This document shows positions 45,786 to 57,185 of a DNA stretch of 64,000 nt, in pieces (positions within the stretch are counted from its first letter, which is position 1; each line of letters begins with the position of its first letter). A program made the translations under genes and the position numbers. This stretch comes from Pseudorasbora parva (taxonomy: Eukaryota > Chordata > Actinopteri > Cypriniformes > Gobionidae). Where the stretch lies: contig NC_090196.1 in the NCBI RefSeq assembly GCF_024679245.1, positions 11,700,782 to 11,764,781 of the forward strand. The letters run 5' to 3'. The notes beneath the pieces are model-generated. The model did not search any database. It was not told the origin of the DNA and was given only the letters and a program-made list of their open reading frames with translations.

Positions 45786-48700
45786 ATGAATCATGATTGT
45801 AGGATGAATTCGATCTCAAAATAATTAAAAATAGTTATTATTCCACCTGCATGACATCATTACCCAATGTGCTTGAATGACAGATTTGCGACAATGCAGT
45901 TTGAGAAACAGTCGTGACTAGCTAGTTGATTTCTTCAATGATGCAACATACTTTGGTAGTTCAGCACTGTGTCATACGGGAAGCGCACCCCAGAGCAATG
46001 TTTTGTAACCACCACAGACACAGTGTTTAGGAGTTTTCAGGAAATTAACCTAAATGGCTTTTTTATAATTTTCTATGTATATTAAATTGACATTTTAAGC
46101 AAAAAATTAACTTTTAATTGTCAAACTAATCAGCTTGTTTCTAATTTGCTTAAATACGATTTCCAATCAACATGTTTACACCCTCCCTGGTCTCATTTAC
46201 TCCCTTGTTCACCACACACAGACACAGTCACACACATAAACACACGGCTGTCCTAATCTACTGAAGCAACAGCCTTGTTAACCCTGTTACTATGGTAAAC
46301 GCTCCATTCAGGCCTGTAGACTGTTTAGGTCTCTCTCCAGACAATACCGGCACTCAGCATTTGCAATCCCCAACACTTTACTGTTCCTTGTTTAACAAGT
46401 CCGGCCCTCACTTAAACACCAGCCAACAAGCCCACACAGAGAAAGGGGAATTTGTGGACATCAGGAAGAAATAAAGTCCTTCAGTTAAGTTATCTGAGGT
46501 TTCTATTTGAGTTTCTATTATAGATGTAGTTACCTTGTAGGATTGTGATATTTTGAATTAAAGGAATAGTTTTAAAACCCCAAACAGGAACATTATTTTG
46601 AGAAACACACTTGATTTTTATTCTGTAGTTGTTGGTTTTATGTCAGAATTTAAAACTGACATCAGCAGAAACAAGCGGACAGACTGACACAAAAGTTATG
46701 ATTCCAGGATGTTAGCCCAGATCTCGTCAAACATCTGTCTCGCACCAGCACAGCTTGGCATAATCGGTAGTTCTCAAATTGAATTATTTTTTTTGTGGTG
46801 AGGATTTTTCTGAGACCTGCTGCAGGTTACTTTGATACGCTAGGTGGCAACAAGCCATTGAATTATTCACTATCATTCACCCAATGATTCATTAAAAATG
46901 TGCTTGTCTGAATGAGTGAGTAATTGAATCATTCATTCAACCAGGTGGTTTAAAAAAAACTGCTGATTCATTTAGGAATGAAACATCTTAACTGTGTTGC
47001 AGAAGATGGTGAAGATTTGGTTTATTGTGCAACTATTTCCATTGACACAGCAAAAATAGAAGAAAAAAAGAGTAGAAACACTGCATTTAAAATGAAAATG
47101 ACTTCATATTGATATCTTGTTCTGCATGCTACAATAGAATATTAATTCCCTGTGTCAAGTTAAGGACTTCTACACATCTTCTCAACAGAGCTTGCTCAGC
47201 ATGATGTCTGATTTTAGCTAAGTTTAAGCACACCAGGGGTCTAACATTAATTAACTGCTGCACTGAAACCTTTACATCTCATAATCCTCTTAGGGCATGC
47301 TGGAGACTTCAGCATCTGCCTCTAGCGTTCAGATAAAACTCTATAGAGAGGACTATTCAAAAAACTAGAGTCTAGACAACAAACCATCCCTGGGAGAACA
47401 TGCAGTGCACTAAACTGTCACTCTACACCTATTTCAGTGATGCCTGTCCGTTAGTGGGGACATTGTACGTGTGGTTTTCAAAAAATAGCTAATAGCACAT
47501 TTTAAGTATTATTATGAAGCATAACAGTAGTAGATGTTAGGGCGGAAGCTGACCACGTATTTCTCATTCAACATTTCTCTTTTTGCTTATCTCCACCAAC
47601 AGATAAAAAGAAAATGCTAATAATCACAGGAAACTAGCCCTGTCATCTCACAGGACTATGGGCTGACCTATGACTCACCATGGGAATGCAGAGTTCTGCA
47701 CTCCCTCACACACACAGACACAGAAAGTTTCAAGCCATTACCCACATTCCTGTTGTCTCCCACTTACACAGTCCTGCCCTCTCAAAACACACACGTAAGC
47801 CAGTCTTGTGGTTTTACAATGTCTTAGGCAAATACGTAACTGCCTAGCAAACACCCAGATCATCCAATTGACCACTTAGCAATACCCTGGTATATAAAAA
47901 ATAACATATTGACTTTTCTATAAATTATTTCTGTTGAGAATGTAATTTTAGCTGTGGAGAAATTATAATAGGGCCCATGACATAACCCTGGAGGACACCC
48001 ATGAAAATATAGACTAGCCGGTTATGTACAGCTTCTTGGGTGTGAATGTCCAGATATTATGCTCCACTTATATATGGATAAATTTAGGTAAAAGTTGTTG
48101 AGTACTGAGATAGGAGGGCCTGTAAAAAGATATACCATCTCAGTAGGAGGCTATCAATCAGCTCTTTATGGTAGAATGGCTGGATGTAAGTTACTTTGAG
48201 ATAGGCTAATGACAAGCCCCCTGGAGTTTGACAAATGGCCTTTATAGGACCCTGAGAGTAAGAGGAAAACATTCTCTGGTGTGATGAGACATGAATTGAG
48301 GTCTTCAGGGTAAGAGTTGACTCACAAGACTATATTACTTTTTCTCTATTGCTCTCAGGTCGTGCCATAAATCCTAAGGTCAGACTGTTCCTGTTCAATT
48401 CCTGTTTAATTCCTATTCAAAAGGCTAGCAACAATTGTTCATGTTTGCCAACACTATTGTGTCTCTGTTTTAGAAATACATTTTGACATGATAAAGTTTG
48501 ATACAATTTTTGTTGTTGTTGCTTTTTCATCTCATCGTTTCAATATTTACAAATTCTGCTGGTGAAATAAATTAGTCATGATATTGATCAAGATCAAATT
48601 ATATTTCTATAAAAATTATGAGGCCAAAAAGAATAAATAAAGAAATTATGAAATGTGCCAATTATTATATTATATTATATTATATTATATTATATTATAT

Positions 48701-48872
48701 TATATTATATTATATTATATTATATTATATTATATTATATTTATTATAAAGTCATGCAAACAACTTATAATTTTATGAATTATTTTTCCACAAAATTTGT
48801 TTGAAGAACCAAATTGGCCAGAGATCAGTTAGCATTATTTGATCTGGGATCTGTTAAATAATGTCAGATGTA
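45786..48872. other. intergenic, repeat-poor
   Basis: No supportable gene. About 48296-48400 resembles 17583-17660 (shared old repeat), and a (TTATA)n array lies at 48664-48741. Confidence 0.45.
48664..48741. repeat. (TTATA)n microsatellite
   Basis: About 15 perfect TTATA pentamers. Confidence 0.95.
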
Positions 48873-49950
48873 TTAAAGGTGTCATGAAATGGCTTTTTAA
48901 ATTTTTTTATACTGTTGTCTGAGGTCAACTAATGACGTTTGTGTGGTTTTTATATTCAAAAACATCATAACTTATAAGTAATAGGCTATTTTCTACACTG
49001 GTTTTAAGGCTCTCTCCTGAACGCTGGGTTTTGATGGGCGTGACGCACTGGAGACTTGGAAGTAAACGCCCCCAGTTAGGATTGGATAAGATTTGACTAT
49101 TTAATGAGCTTCTGGTCCCTTCTCAGTTCAGTTCGCATGAGGGAGGGATTGATTTGAAAGTGGCAACCAAGATTCTCTCAGGGCTCGTAAACATCTTTAT
49201 CTAACAAACACAATGATTTATTTAGTCATCCACTCGCAATTGATTGGAATATTATTTCTGTATTACAAGGCCTGCACGATCTGTGTATATAAGTGTGAAC
49301 ACACACATGCGCGGGCCCAGAACAAGAAAATATTATTTCTGAAAATATTATTTCTATTATTCAAAAATAATATTGTTAATATTATTATGTTTTGATGAGC
49401 CAGTCTGGACACACAGCCCCGGGACTATTACAAGGTCTTAATATAAAAAAGACGTTTTACTCACATACGTTTGTTGCACCATTCCTGTCGGATCCAATAT
49501 AGAAGGCACAACATTGTGTCTGCAAATCCAGCACCTGAGACTTATTAACAAACGATTCCACAGTGAAATGAAGTGAACACACGTACATTCTTCCCCATGT
49601 GAGCTGGAACTTCATTAAAAATAAATGTAGTATCACACATTCCTAATATTAGGATCCAGTTTAAGCTTATGCAGCGACTGTTCTTCAACAATAGCTTGCT
49701 ATCTTCTTTGATGTGTTTATTGCTGCTGGCTAGCGTGATCTGATGAGTCGGTGGACGGGGCTACTGAATAACACGTGCTTATTATTCTGTAGAGGTGTGT
49801 TTCAACACTAGATGATGTCAGGATGAGCCACACAAACATTTTCTGGGCCTGGTCTAAAAGCTTTTCTTTGACTAACAAGGAAGTTTTCAGCTCTGAAATT
49901 TGCAGGATAATCTTATAGTACCATGACCTTATAATTCATCACCCCTTTAA
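48873..49950 (-). mobile_element. MITE-like family A, copy 3 (longest)
   Basis: Ends ttaaaggtgtcatgaa and ttcatcacccctttaa form an imperfect 16-base TIR. Landmarks of copies 1 and 2 occur in inverted order: cttggaagtaaacgcc, cgcatgagggagggattgat, gacacaatgtt-type block, tcctaatattaggatc, aaaagcttttctttgac. No ORF is conserved between copies, so it is non-autonomous. Confidence 0.82.
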
Positions 49951-50420
49951 GTGAGGTACGAAGAATGGACCCCTTGTTTATTGTGGTCCTTTGATAAAGT
50001 ACAATAACACCAGTGAGTTTTATGGATGAATAGCATGCAAAAAAGTCCTTACAGCCATGTTTTTGACACTAGGAGATGAAGATTCTCTAATATTTGAAGA
50101 CCTGACACTGACCTTCTGTACATTTTTATTATAGGGCTATCAATCAGGAGCAACCTGGGAGTTACTCATTGCTTGTGGCCACACTGTGATATAGCACAAT
50201 TTGAACCAGACTCCACACTACCACTTCAGCATCTATCCTCCCTAAAATGCATAATTGATTTTATGTTTAGATTTTGTGGGCCAGTATCATAACACATTTC
50301 ACTCTTTCTATTTTTCCATAAATTTCAGCTTGTGTGGACAAAGTTGCAGGACAATTGCATAGCCTTTTAAAATGGAGTGAAACCTAAAGGCCCTGCCATC
50401 AACTACATGCATAACACGAC
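49951..50420. other. intergenic, no recognised feature
   Basis: No coding or repeat structure is recognised. Confidence 0.5.
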
Positions 50421-50955
50421 TACCGTATTTTCCAGGCTATAAGTCGCACTTTTTTTCATAGTTTGGCTGGTCCTGCGACTTATATTCAGGTGCGACTTAT
50501 ATGTCAAATTTAATTCATACTGACTGACAAGAATAAACATATAGCTGCGAGAGGGCGCTCTATGCTGCTCCTGTAGCCTACCCCAGAAAAAAATAACTGA
50601 AAACAGAAAAAAAACCTCTTAACTGAAATATTAACTTAAAGACAACAACTTAGACGGACTGAACACAAACAAAATGCCCCATAAAGAAAATCTTATTCTG
50701 CAAAATACAAACTGCATGTAGTAAAATATGCAGCGGAGAAATATTCACACAGCGTTTGTCTCGCGCGGCTGAGCCTCTCCCGGCAGAGAGTTCAAGCATC
50801 TGTGGACTTTCAGTACGCAAGTAGCTTTCTTCTTTTTCTTCATTACAGTTAAAGTAACCTTTGCTTTTCGCCAGTCCCTTACAAGTTTCTCACTCACTTC
50901 AAACTTTCTTTCTTCTGCTCGGTTATTTTCAGTGAGCGGGCATGAGTGAGTGCAC
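50421..50955 (-). mobile_element. pogo/CENP-B-type DNA transposon relic, truncated
   Basis: The terminus taccgtattttccaggctat with aagtcgcac repeats is a fish DNA-transposon end. The minus-strand interior at about 50800-50935 encodes NNRAEERKFEVSEKLVRDWR, which resembles the helix-turn-helix of pogo/jerky-type (CENP-B-like) transposases. The rest is cut off by the Ty3/gypsy element, whose left LTR begins here. Confidence 0.65.
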
Positions 50956-51385
50956 GCGAGCGGGTCCCACGGCTCCCTCGTCACTGACACCCCATGTGCA
51001 CTCTCCCCAGAATACTGATTACACACACCTGCACACCATCATCACCTCATCACCCACAGCACAAAAGCCATGCTCACACACACACAAGTGCCCAGTCTCG
51101 TTTTCACAAGGTACTAACCTTCTCTGCTTACCTTAAGGACTCCCTAGAAGTGTGTTACTTCATTCTCCAGCGAATTCCAAGTCTCCGAAGATCTCCAGTG
51201 TCCTGCGTGTGTGTGTTCTGTGTTCTCCATCCATCTCTGCCTGAACCAACCACGACCATCTCTACTTCACCCCAGAGCCTGACCACCGTCACCTCACTTC
51301 CCTCTGCCACAGTCATAATCTACTGGTGCCCTTACAATAAACTCTGTTAACCATCTCCTGTCTCCGTCTAGTCTGTAACGTAACA
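50950..51385 (+). repeat. 5' LTR
   Basis: From 50981 to 51385 it aligns with 55051-55453; I count about 16 substitutions and one 2-base indel by eye (about 4%). Ends in ...taaca. The first 25-30 bases differ from the 3' LTR. It carries aataaactctg, a polyadenylation-like signal, near its end. Confidence 0.85.
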
Positions 51386-51417
51386 GAAGACCAGACCAGG
51401 ACAGCGGGCACCAGTAT

Positions 51418-51840
51418 GACCCACCCGGATCCCTTCCAAGAGCTGGTGGATGCCGTACGCCGCGAACTCACCACCACCGGCACCGGCAAGCACTTCCGCA
51501 TCCACCAGCGTCACTACTTCATCCCCGGATTTCACCAGTCCCATGGCCAAGCCGGCGCCCTTCTCTGGATCGGCGGAGGATTGCAACGGATTCCTTTTGC
51601 AGTGCTCGCTGGTCCTGGAGATGCAACCGCACCATTATCCATCGGATCGCGCCCGCGTGGCGTTTATCATCTCACAACTGAGCGGTAAGGCCCTATGCTG
51701 GGCGAAAACTTTATACTCGCAAGATAATCCCATTGTACAAGTGGAACATGCGAGATTGACCCCCGTGGAACGGAGGAGATGGCTCGGACAGGGACAATGC
51801 CTGTATTGTGCGGCTTCTGATCACTTCATCTCCAAATGTC
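51418..51840 (+). pseudogene. gag remnant with zinc knuckle
   Basis: The capsid-like part (MAKPAPFSGSAEDCNGFLLQ) is followed by a deletion that removes most of gag. It then resumes at a zinc knuckle CLYCAASDHFISKC of the CX2CX4HX4C form. The N-terminal coding is split between two frames near 51450. Confidence 0.8.
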
Positions 51841-51894
51841 CCACGCGTCCACCTCGTCCTTTGGTGAGTGTGATCTACCCTTCATCGTACAGAA

Positions 51895-52190
51895 GTCAAC
51901 CGTTAACCACCACTGTGAACCTCATTACTGCTGATGTTTCCTTATCAGTCTATGCCCTCTTCAACTCCGGTTCCGCGGGGAACTTCATATCTGGTGCCCT
52001 CTGCTGTCAGCTCCGTCTCCCGACGACTCGCACTCCTTACACCTACCAAATTGAATCCGTAACGGGTAAACCCCTCAGTCGGCGGAAGGTCGAACTCCTC
52101 GCCGGGCCCCTGCAGCTCCAGACCGGCATACTCCACACGGAGGAATACATCTACTGGTTCTGGAGGATTCCACCGCTGACGTGATCCTAG
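51895..52190 (+). pseudogene. aspartic protease remnant
   Basis: The retropepsin motif reads LFNSGSAGNFIS where an Asp is expected before Ser-Gly, so the catalytic Asp is replaced by Asn. The frame stops at 52184 in the region before reverse transcriptase. Confidence 0.75.
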
Positions 52191-52454
52191 GGCGCCCCTG
52201 GCTGGAGCAGCATAACCCCATCATCTCCTGGAAGTCCGGTGAGGTCATAAAGTGGGGCGATCAATGCTTCTCCAGCTGTCTGTCTGCACTGCCTGTCCCT
52301 CCCGTGTTGTCTTCTAGGAAGATTCCTGTCTGTGCCACCTCCATCGAGAGCCCCATCGATCAACGTTCTGTCCAGATCCCCTCCTGTTACGCCCCCCTTT
52401 AGCGACGTGTTCTGCCCTCACCGGGCTTCCATGCTGCCCTCTCATCGGCCATGG

Positions 52455-52980
52455 GACTGTGCCATCGATCTGCTTCCAGGTGAGCCAGTGCCCAAGGGGA
52501 AGATCTATCCCCTATCCCTTACGGAGGAGAAGGCCATGGAAGAGTGCATCCGGGAGGCGCTCGACCAGGGCTACATCAGACCATCAACATCCCCTGCTGC
52601 CTCGAGTTTCTTCTTCGTGGCCAAAAAGGACGGAGGCTTGCGGCCCTGCATCGACTACAGATCACTCAATAAGATCACGTTAAAGTTCCGTTATCCCCTT
52701 ACTCTCGTCCCGACAGCGCTGGAACATCTCTGAGGTGCCACTGTGTTCACCAAGTTGGACCTTCGCAGCACCTACAACCTCATCCAGATATGTGAGGGGG
52801 ACGAGTGGAAGACAGCATTCGTGACACCTACTGGCCACTATGAGTACCTCATCAGTACGTGAGTACTCGCCAACGCCCCCTCCGTATTCCAGGACTTCAT
52901 ACACAAGGTGCTCCGGGAGTTCCTCCATAAGATGGTCTTGGTATACATTGACGACATCCTCATCTACTCCTTGCAAACTT
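52455..52980 (+). pseudogene. reverse transcriptase remnant
   Basis: Contains the fingers/palm motifs [26 protein letters not shown] and the catalytic YIDDILIY box at about 52946-52969. Two in-frame stops (52732-52734 and 52861-52863) interrupt it, and sequence between the YIDD box and the connection region is deleted. Confidence 0.88.
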
Positions 52981-53560
52981 CTATCACCGTTTCATCAAGA
53001 ATTACAGTATCATCTCCGGTCCCCTCACACATCTCCTGCGATGCAAGCCCAAGTCTCTGTCCTGGACCCCAGCGGCCACGCAAGCATTCGACGAGCTGAA
53101 AGAAGCCTTCTGCACCGCTCCCCTCCTGGTACACCCGGATCCCGACCTCCCTTTCGTTGTGGAAGTGGACGCCTCCACCACCGGAGCGGGAGCGGTTCTA
53201 TCTCAGCAGCAGGGGATGCCCAGCCGCCTCCACCCAGACGCCTTCTTCTCTCGGAAGTTCAACCCGGAGGAGGTGAATTACGACATCGGCAACCGGGAGC
53301 TCCTCGCCATCAAGCTCGCCCTAGAACAGTGGAGGCATTGGTTGGAGGGAGCTAAGCACCCGTTTCTCGTCCTAACTGACCATAAGAACCTCGAATATCT
53401 AAGGGATACCAAGAGACTCAACCCTCGCCAGGCCAGATGGGCACTCTTCTTTACGAGGTTCAACTTCCAGATCGCCTACCGCCCTGGGTCCAAAAATGTA
53501 AAGGCCGACGCTCTCTCCCACCTACATCCCCCTGAGGGACCCCCTGAGAAACCCGAACCA
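52981..53560 (+). pseudogene. RT connection and RNase H remnant
   Basis: [10 protein letters not shown] and GPLTHLL mark the connection region; [35 protein letters not shown] and [10 protein letters not shown] mark a Ty3/gypsy RNase H. This is the least damaged domain, open from 53159 to 53698. Confidence 0.88.
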
Positions 53561-53689
53561 GTTCTTCCAGAGAAAGTCTTCGTGAACCCACCTCCTGGTC
53601 GGAAGAGACCCTTCCCTCCTCCAATGCCTCCGCCGCCGCTCCGCTGGGTTGCCCTCCAGACCACCAGTACATCCCACGGGCACAGCGCA

Positions 53690-54480
53690 CACCCCTGATT
53701 CACTCCGCACACTCATCATTGGGCACTGGCCACCCAGGGACCAATGAAACCCTCTCGCTGCTACGAGACCGCTTCTAGTGGCCCAACATGGCAGCCGATG
53801 TCAGAAGATACGTGAGAGGGTGCCGGGAGTGTGCCATCAGCAAGAGTCCCCGGCACCTCCCTGCCGGCAAACTCCTTCTGCTGCCCGTTCCAACTCGACC
53901 CTGGTCACACCTGGGAGTCGACTTTATCACGGATCTGCCTCCGTCTGATGGTTTCACCTGCATCCTGGTGGTAGTGGATAGATTCTCCAAGTCCTGTCGT
54001 CTCATCCCCTTGAAGGGTCTGCCCACTGCACTCGAAACAGCGGTTCAACATTATCTTCAGGTATTATGGAATCTCAGAAGATATTGTGTCAGACCGAGGA
54101 CCACAATTCATTTCCCGGGTATGGAATGCCTTTCTCTCGCTCCTAGGTGTGACCGTCAGTCTCTCGTCTGGATACCATCCAAAGACGAACGGGCAGAAGG
54201 AACGGAAGATCCATGAGATCGGAAGATTCCTCCGTACCTTCTGTCACAGCCACCAGAACTCCTGGAACCAGTTTCTAGGATGGGCCGAGTACGCCCAAAA
54301 CTCCCTGCGCCAACCCACCATCGGACTCACCCCCTTCCAGTGTGTGCTGGGATTTCAACCCCCTTGTTCCCCTGGTCGGGGGAACCATCGGACGTCCCAG
54401 CAGTCGACTACTGGTTCCGGGAGAGCGAGAGGGTCTGGGACTCGCACACCACCACCTGCAGCGAGCTCGTAAGATGGCAG
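53690..54480 (+). pseudogene. integrase remnant
   Basis: Zinc-binding region with CRECAISKS, then catalytic core GVDFITDLP and SDRGPQFIS and a Glu in NGQKER, 35 residues after the second Asp (DD35E). A stop at about 53776-53778 precedes the zinc region, and a one-base frameshift near 54055 splits the core between its two Asp residues. Confidence 0.87.
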
Positions 54481-54759
54481 CCGACCTTCGCCGAGCCTCC
54501 ACTCCCACCTTCCAGCCGGGAGAGAAGGTCTGGTTGTCAACGCGGGACATTCGCTTACGCCTGCCGTGCAAGAAGCTAAGTCCCAGGTTCATTGGTCCCT
54601 ATAAGATCCTGAAGCAGATCAATCCCGTCACCTACCAGCTCCAGCTTCCCCCTGAGTTCCGCATCCACCCCACGTTCCACGTCTGACTCCTCAGGCCTCA
54701 CTATCCCTCTGTTTCTCCCTCCACAGAGCCTGGCATTGATGAGGAGACCCCCCTCCCAC

Positions 54760-54965
54760 TCATCATTGAAGAAGGAGCCACCTACGCGGTGAAGGACATC
54801 TTGGACTCCCGACGTCGTGGTGGAATTCTCGAGTACCTAGTGGACTGGGAGGGGTACGGCCCTGAAGAACGCTCGCGGGTACCTCGCAATGACATCCTTG
54901 ACCCCACTCTACTTCACACCTTCCATGCCGCTCATCCAGATAGACCAGCACCTCGAGGCCGAGGT
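54760..54965 (+). pseudogene. chromodomain remnant
   Basis: [20 protein letters not shown] and [12 protein letters not shown] give the standard chromodomain fold order, with the aromatic/acid VDWEGY core; it follows integrase and ends with a basic R/G/P-rich tail. In chromoviruses this domain directs integration towards marked chromatin. Confidence 0.85.
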
Positions 54966-55024
54966 CGTCCACCACGGCGTCGGGGTCCTCGGCCCTCAGG
55001 AGCGGGCCGTGGAGGGGGGGGTAA

Positions 55025-55453
55025 TGTCACAGACACGCCAGGCTCCCATGTCACTGACACCCCACGTGCACTCTCCCCAGAATACTGATTACACACACCT
55101 GCACACCATCATCACCTCATCACCCACAGCACAAAAGCCACGCTCACACACACACAAGTGTCCAGTCTCGTTTGCACAAGGTACTAACCTTCTGCTTACC
55201 TTAAGGACTCCCTCGAAGTGTGTTACTTCATTCTCCAGCGAATTCCAAGTCTCAAAAGATCTCCAGTGTCCTGCGTGTGTGTGTTCTGTGTTCTCCATCC
55301 ATCTCCGCCCAAACCAACCACGACCATCTCTACTTCACCCCAGAGCCTGATCACTGTCACCTCACTTCACTCTGCCACAGTCATACTCTACTGGTGCCCT
55401 TACAATAAACTCTGTTAACCATCTCCTGTCTCCGTCTAGTCTGTACCATAACA
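55025..55453 (+). repeat. 3' LTR
   Basis: Begins tgtcacagacacgcc after the G-rich tract and ends cataaca (TG...CA). Matches the 5' LTR except for the latter's first 25-30 bases. Confidence 0.9.
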
Positions 55454-56600
55454 GACATATGGACGCGATGACAAGTGTAACAAATAAAGTCCATAAATAG
55501 TAAGGAAGAGCAGATCCCTAGAAAGCAGTTGGGATACCTACCAAAGTGCCACTTTTGGTGCCCCTTCCAGCACTCCATGTAAGCCACCTCATCCCCACAC
55601 ACATATTGGGTGAAAAGATGTGACAGGGCATTACGCAAAGAAGGTCGATCACTGCTGTTCCTTCTGACCCACTCAATGAGACTGTTGGATAATACTGGGA
55701 AAGCATGCCAAGTGGAAAGGAACACTACGGAAACCACATCATACTCTTAAGGAGGCGTCATGGAATTTACCCATATGGACTGGCCAACAGGGTAGGACTA
55801 CATATGGAAGGTCTCAGTGGTAGATCCAGGCTAGTAAGGGTGACACAGACACAGGCTCACCGACAGGGACCGTCACAACATATGGGAACTTAGCTTAGCA
55901 CAGGGGTAACCACTGGAGTGTTAGGCCTGGCCTCAGACATCTCTGCCATGCTGGTTCCTGCAGAGTGCTGGAAGAACTCCAAAGGGATTGCTAGCTAGGC
56001 AACTCACCTAAGAAAGCGAGACAAGTGCACATATCTGGTCTTTTTGAAGGGAATGGCATAGCACGCGTGACACAGGCAGGTCCCCGGTGTTTACTGGCTA
56101 CTTGAGGTGAGTACATGGTACAGAGATCACTCTGTTGACTCTGCTGGTGTTCTTTCCCCCAAGAACTAGGATGGAAACACCCCAGAGACTTCCATATGTT
56201 GTACTACCCTGCTTGGTTAGTCCATATGTGTAATTTCTACATTTCACCTTCCTTCGAGCAGGAGGTGGCTTTCGAAGTGTTGCTTTCCCTATCCAATAGT
56301 CACACTGAGTGGATCTTGTGGAACAGCAGTGACTGGCCTTCTCTGCTTAGATCCCTGCATTCTACTCCAGCTGTGGCATGTTGGTAGATATCCCCAATTC
56401 ATCGGTCAGTTCCGACGTACATCAAACTTGACTGACTGAAAGGGAATGTCTCGATTATGTATATAACCCTTGTTCCTGAAGGAGCGAATGGAGATGTAGG
56501 TTGCTGTACCTCCGCTGTATGGACGGGTCACTAAGCTTGGCTCCTCAGCGGAAAAACAAAGATGCAGTGCATCTACTTTCTCATTTATACCCGCTCGATA
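55454..56600. repeat. degenerate repeat with inverted internal copies
   Basis: The segment 55628-55835 recurs, inverted, at 56165-56375: aaagaaggtcgatcactgctgttcc / ggaacagcagtgactggccttctctgc, and catatggactggccaacaggg / ccctgcttggttagtccatatg. The right flank has aaagggaatgtctcgattatg, which I recall from dispersed cyprinid repeats. Open frames here are short and not protein-like. Confidence 0.6.
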
Positions 56601-57185
56601 GGGTATAGAGTGTCAGATGTGTGCTGTCATGCTTGTTATGGTGATTACCTACCACGCAAACATTGAATTTAAGTATTATATAGATTCTGTAAAACGCTAA
56701 CCAATAGACTACTATAATGACGCTGGCTTGTAAACGTGAGCATTGTGATTATTTGGCGTTTGAAAAAAATAAAACCCATGAAATTATATTCATATGACAT
56801 GCTGAAACATATGCCACTGTTCACACGCGCCGACAGAAGAACACCTGCATGTGAACTCGTCAGTGTTCAGGGTAACTGTTAGTGCTGCACCAACCGGCGG
56901 GGACGCTTTTATGAAGTTATTTGGCCCGCCTCGCACCACTGTATATATTTTTACAACCCGCCGCGCACCCGCGACCATTAAATAGACATACGGCGTCCGC
57001 GGGTTGTGAGACAACCCGCGCATTACTAGTTCAGGGCTATCAGGGTTGTCATGTCAACAAATGCATGCACGATGGCATCCCCTGTTGTAGGATGACAGAG
57101 CTTATGACAGTAGTTGAGGACATTATTTTTTCCCAACTGTAGGGGGACCCCGAGAGCAAAAGTTGCCAAGTGCTGCTTTAACATC
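56600..57185. repeat. probable DNA transposon fragments
   Basis: Contains two likely transposon ends: a GC-rich stretch with acccgcg/cgcgggttgtgagacaacccgcgc near 56955-57025 and ctgtagggggaccccgagagcaaaagttgcc near 57138-57168. No reading frame is kept. Confidence 0.4.

Larger units (their letters stand above)
50950..55453 (+). mobile_element. decayed Ty3/gypsy chromodomain LTR retrotransposon
   Basis: Two direct LTRs flank gag-pol remains in the usual order: gag with a zinc knuckle, protease, reverse transcriptase, RNase H, integrase, chromodomain. A G-rich polypurine tract (about 55010-55022) abuts the 3' LTR. Reading frames carry stops, frameshifts, deletions and a changed protease active site, so no complete polyprotein can be made. 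The body is much richer in G+C than the flanks. No matching target duplication is seen; the outer end of the left LTR is worn. A chromodomain after integrase is the mark of chromoviruses. Confidence 0.92.

Noticed and set aside
50745..51026. Stand-alone gene on the minus strand
   Set aside because: Only part of it matches a transposase HTH; the remainder reads through LTR sequence.
51313..51586. Minus-strand frames in the Ty3/gypsy gag region
   Set aside because: Antisense shadows of GC-rich gag sequence.
52840..53355. 171-codon + frame across the reverse transcriptase/RNase H region
   Set aside because: It is an off-frame reading; the real RT and RNase H motifs lie in other frames.
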